From positions 1-34,015 of the forward strand of contig JAFYVE010000002.1 in the NCBI GenBank assembly GCA_017549285.1: a DNA stretch of 34,015 bases. The letters are read 5' to 3'. The first letter of the stretch is position 1; each line of letters begins with the position of its first letter. Origin of the DNA: Clostridia bacterium. GTDB lineage: Bacteria; Bacillota; Clostridia; Oscillospirales; Acutalibacteraceae. Below the pieces are notes generated by a model. It was not told where the DNA came from. It did not search any database and saw only the letters and a list, made by a program, of their open reading frames with translations. A program made the translations under genes and the position numbers. Shown piece after piece: positions 33,094-34,015 of the stretch.

Positions 33094-34015
33094 TTAAAGT
33101 AATGTCAGAAGCCAGAGTATGCCGTATGCTGCCGCACCGACTCCGGCACCGATAAGAAGTCCGAGCTTTTTGATAAGAGCATGGTTTGTGGGGATATCAC
33201 CGACAAACTTGCCCGTCTGACCGTTCATTGCAAACGTATATTCTTTGCCGTTCCAGTTGGTTTTGAGAATCCATACGGGATAAAGTGCATACTTATATGT
33301 ACCGTTCAACACGCTCATATTTGCACCGAGAGAAGTAACGGTTTCATAGCCTTCAACCGTATCCTCAAGAGCATCAATTGCACTCTGACGGATTCTCTCG
33401 TTTGCTCTGTTCATGCTTTCTTCAACACTGACATCATATTTATCTGCAAGATAACCTGCAAGGTAAGCTGTGTTGAAATCAACGGCATCATTGATATTGA
33501 AAGGCTCGATTGATTCCATAAGGTCATCGGGCATTTTTGTTGAACCGTCAACAGGAACATTGTCAAAACTCAGATTACCGCTTCTGTAAATATCAAATTC
33601 TGAAATTTCCGTATATCTGTAATTTTTATCTTCCCAACGTCTTGTTTTTTCAGCAACATAGGACACTTCTGCCGAAGCATCACAGCTGAAAAGCCAATGA
33701 GGAACGTATACGCCCTTGATTTCATCAAGATGGTTTTCATCCTTGAATGCTTTAGGAACGAATTTCTTTGTTGCTATGTGTTTTTTAAGAGCTTCTTTTG
33801 CCGCTTTCTTATCATATTTAAAAGGAATGACAAGATTGGGACGCAGAGCACCTTCAAACTGACCTTTCATAACAACGGGATTTCCGCAGTAAGGACAGCT
33901 TGTGGCACCTGTTGTTTCATCGGCAACAATTTCACCGCCGCAGGAATTACAGCCGTAGACTTTCATTCCGTCTGTCTCCCCTGCTGCCCATTCATTATTT
34001 TCTGAATTCCATTCT
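33094..34015 (-). CDS. Zinc-ribbon membrane protein, 5' end outside window
   Basis: The frame remains open to the last base (EWNSENNEWAAGETDG before MKVYG), so the ATG at 33966 is internal and the real start is beyond the window. Visible: a zinc ribbon CNSCGGEIV...CPYCG (Cys 6, 9, 24, 27 counted from that Met); a central soluble domain (LVIPFKYDKKAAKEAL ... VPHWLFSCDASAEVSYVAEK ... YPVWILKTNWNGKEYTFAMNGQTG) characteristic of Firmicute proteins often named TFIIB-type zinc ribbon or DNA-helicase-like; and two short C-terminal membrane segments (LGLLIGAGVGAAAYGILWLL). Family members usually carry another zinc ribbon at the missing N-terminus. First visible gene of the operon with the TPM and DUF6935-like genes; probably an envelope assembly or quality-control factor (inference). 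Confidence 0.8.
   Translation of the reverse strand, partial: EWNSENNEWAAGETDGMKVYGCNSCGGEIVADETTGATSCPYCGNPVVMKGQFEGALRPNLVIPFKYDKKAAKEALKKHIATKKFVPKAFKDENHLDEIKGVYVPHWLFSCDASAEVSYVAEKTRRWEDKNYRYTEISEFDIYRSGNLSFDNVPVDGSTKMPDDLMESIEPFNINDAVDFNTAYLAGYLADKYDVSVEESMNRANERIRQSAIDALEDTVEGYETVTSLGANMSVLNGTYKYALYPVWILKTNWNGKEYTFAMNGQTGKFVGDIPTNHALIKKLGLLIGAGVGAAAYGILWLLTLL

Overview
The window looks like chromosome from a low-GC, strictly anaerobic gut Firmicute of the Ruminococcaceae/Oscillospiraceae type. The grounds are strong GGAGG ribosome binding sites, sigma-A promoters with 17-bp spacers, a type I dockerin, an oxygen-sensitive glycyl radical enzyme, and Clostridia-type families (a TPM-domain operon, WYL regulator, GH106). 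Genus assignment is inference. I see no rRNA, tRNA, CRISPR array or complete insertion sequence. Most genes are on the minus strand; the exceptions are the left-edge recombinase, a TetM-like GTPase, the glycyl radical enzyme pair and some remnants.

Layout. 1-1620: 3' part of a large serine recombinase, probably the end of a mobile element. 1717-9240: a 2507-residue secreted, multi-repeat protein ending in a dockerin. 9574-11496: a secreted beta-helix (pectate-lyase superfamily) protein, sharing a compact divergent promoter region with the plus-strand TetM-family GTPase at 11624-13636. 13684-14487: a decayed three-gene unit, made of a dehydratase-activase C-terminus, an intact 51-residue membrane protein, and a methyltransferase with an internal deletion. 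14593-17663: a radical-SAM activase and an unusual glycyl radical enzyme with its own promoter and terminator. 17732-20707: an Eis-like acetyltransferase and a secreted neutral-ceramidase-like protein. 21249-24723: a two-gene sugar operon (MFS transporter, then GH106-type glycosidase).

24968-31012 is an accessory-looking stretch of short, mostly unrecognised minus-strand genes: small acidic proteins, a Cys/His-repeat lipoprotein, two YD-repeat proteins, a WYL regulator and a uracil-DNA-glycosylase-like Fe-S protein coupled to a small acidic partner. 31038-31205 is a polysaccharide deacetylase fragment. 31285-34015 is a three-gene operon: a zinc-ribbon membrane protein (cut by the window end), a double-TPM membrane protein and a DUF6935-like protein.

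The best candidates for undescribed biology are the glycyl radical enzyme, whose active-site loop reads GCNQ where dehydratases have GCxE, and the WYL / UDG-like / acidic-partner cluster, which has the layout of a small genome-defence or DNA-repair module. Several long open frames overstate their N-termini. Starts given here were chosen from Shine-Dalgarno and promoter positions. All family assignments come from reading the translations, not from database searches.
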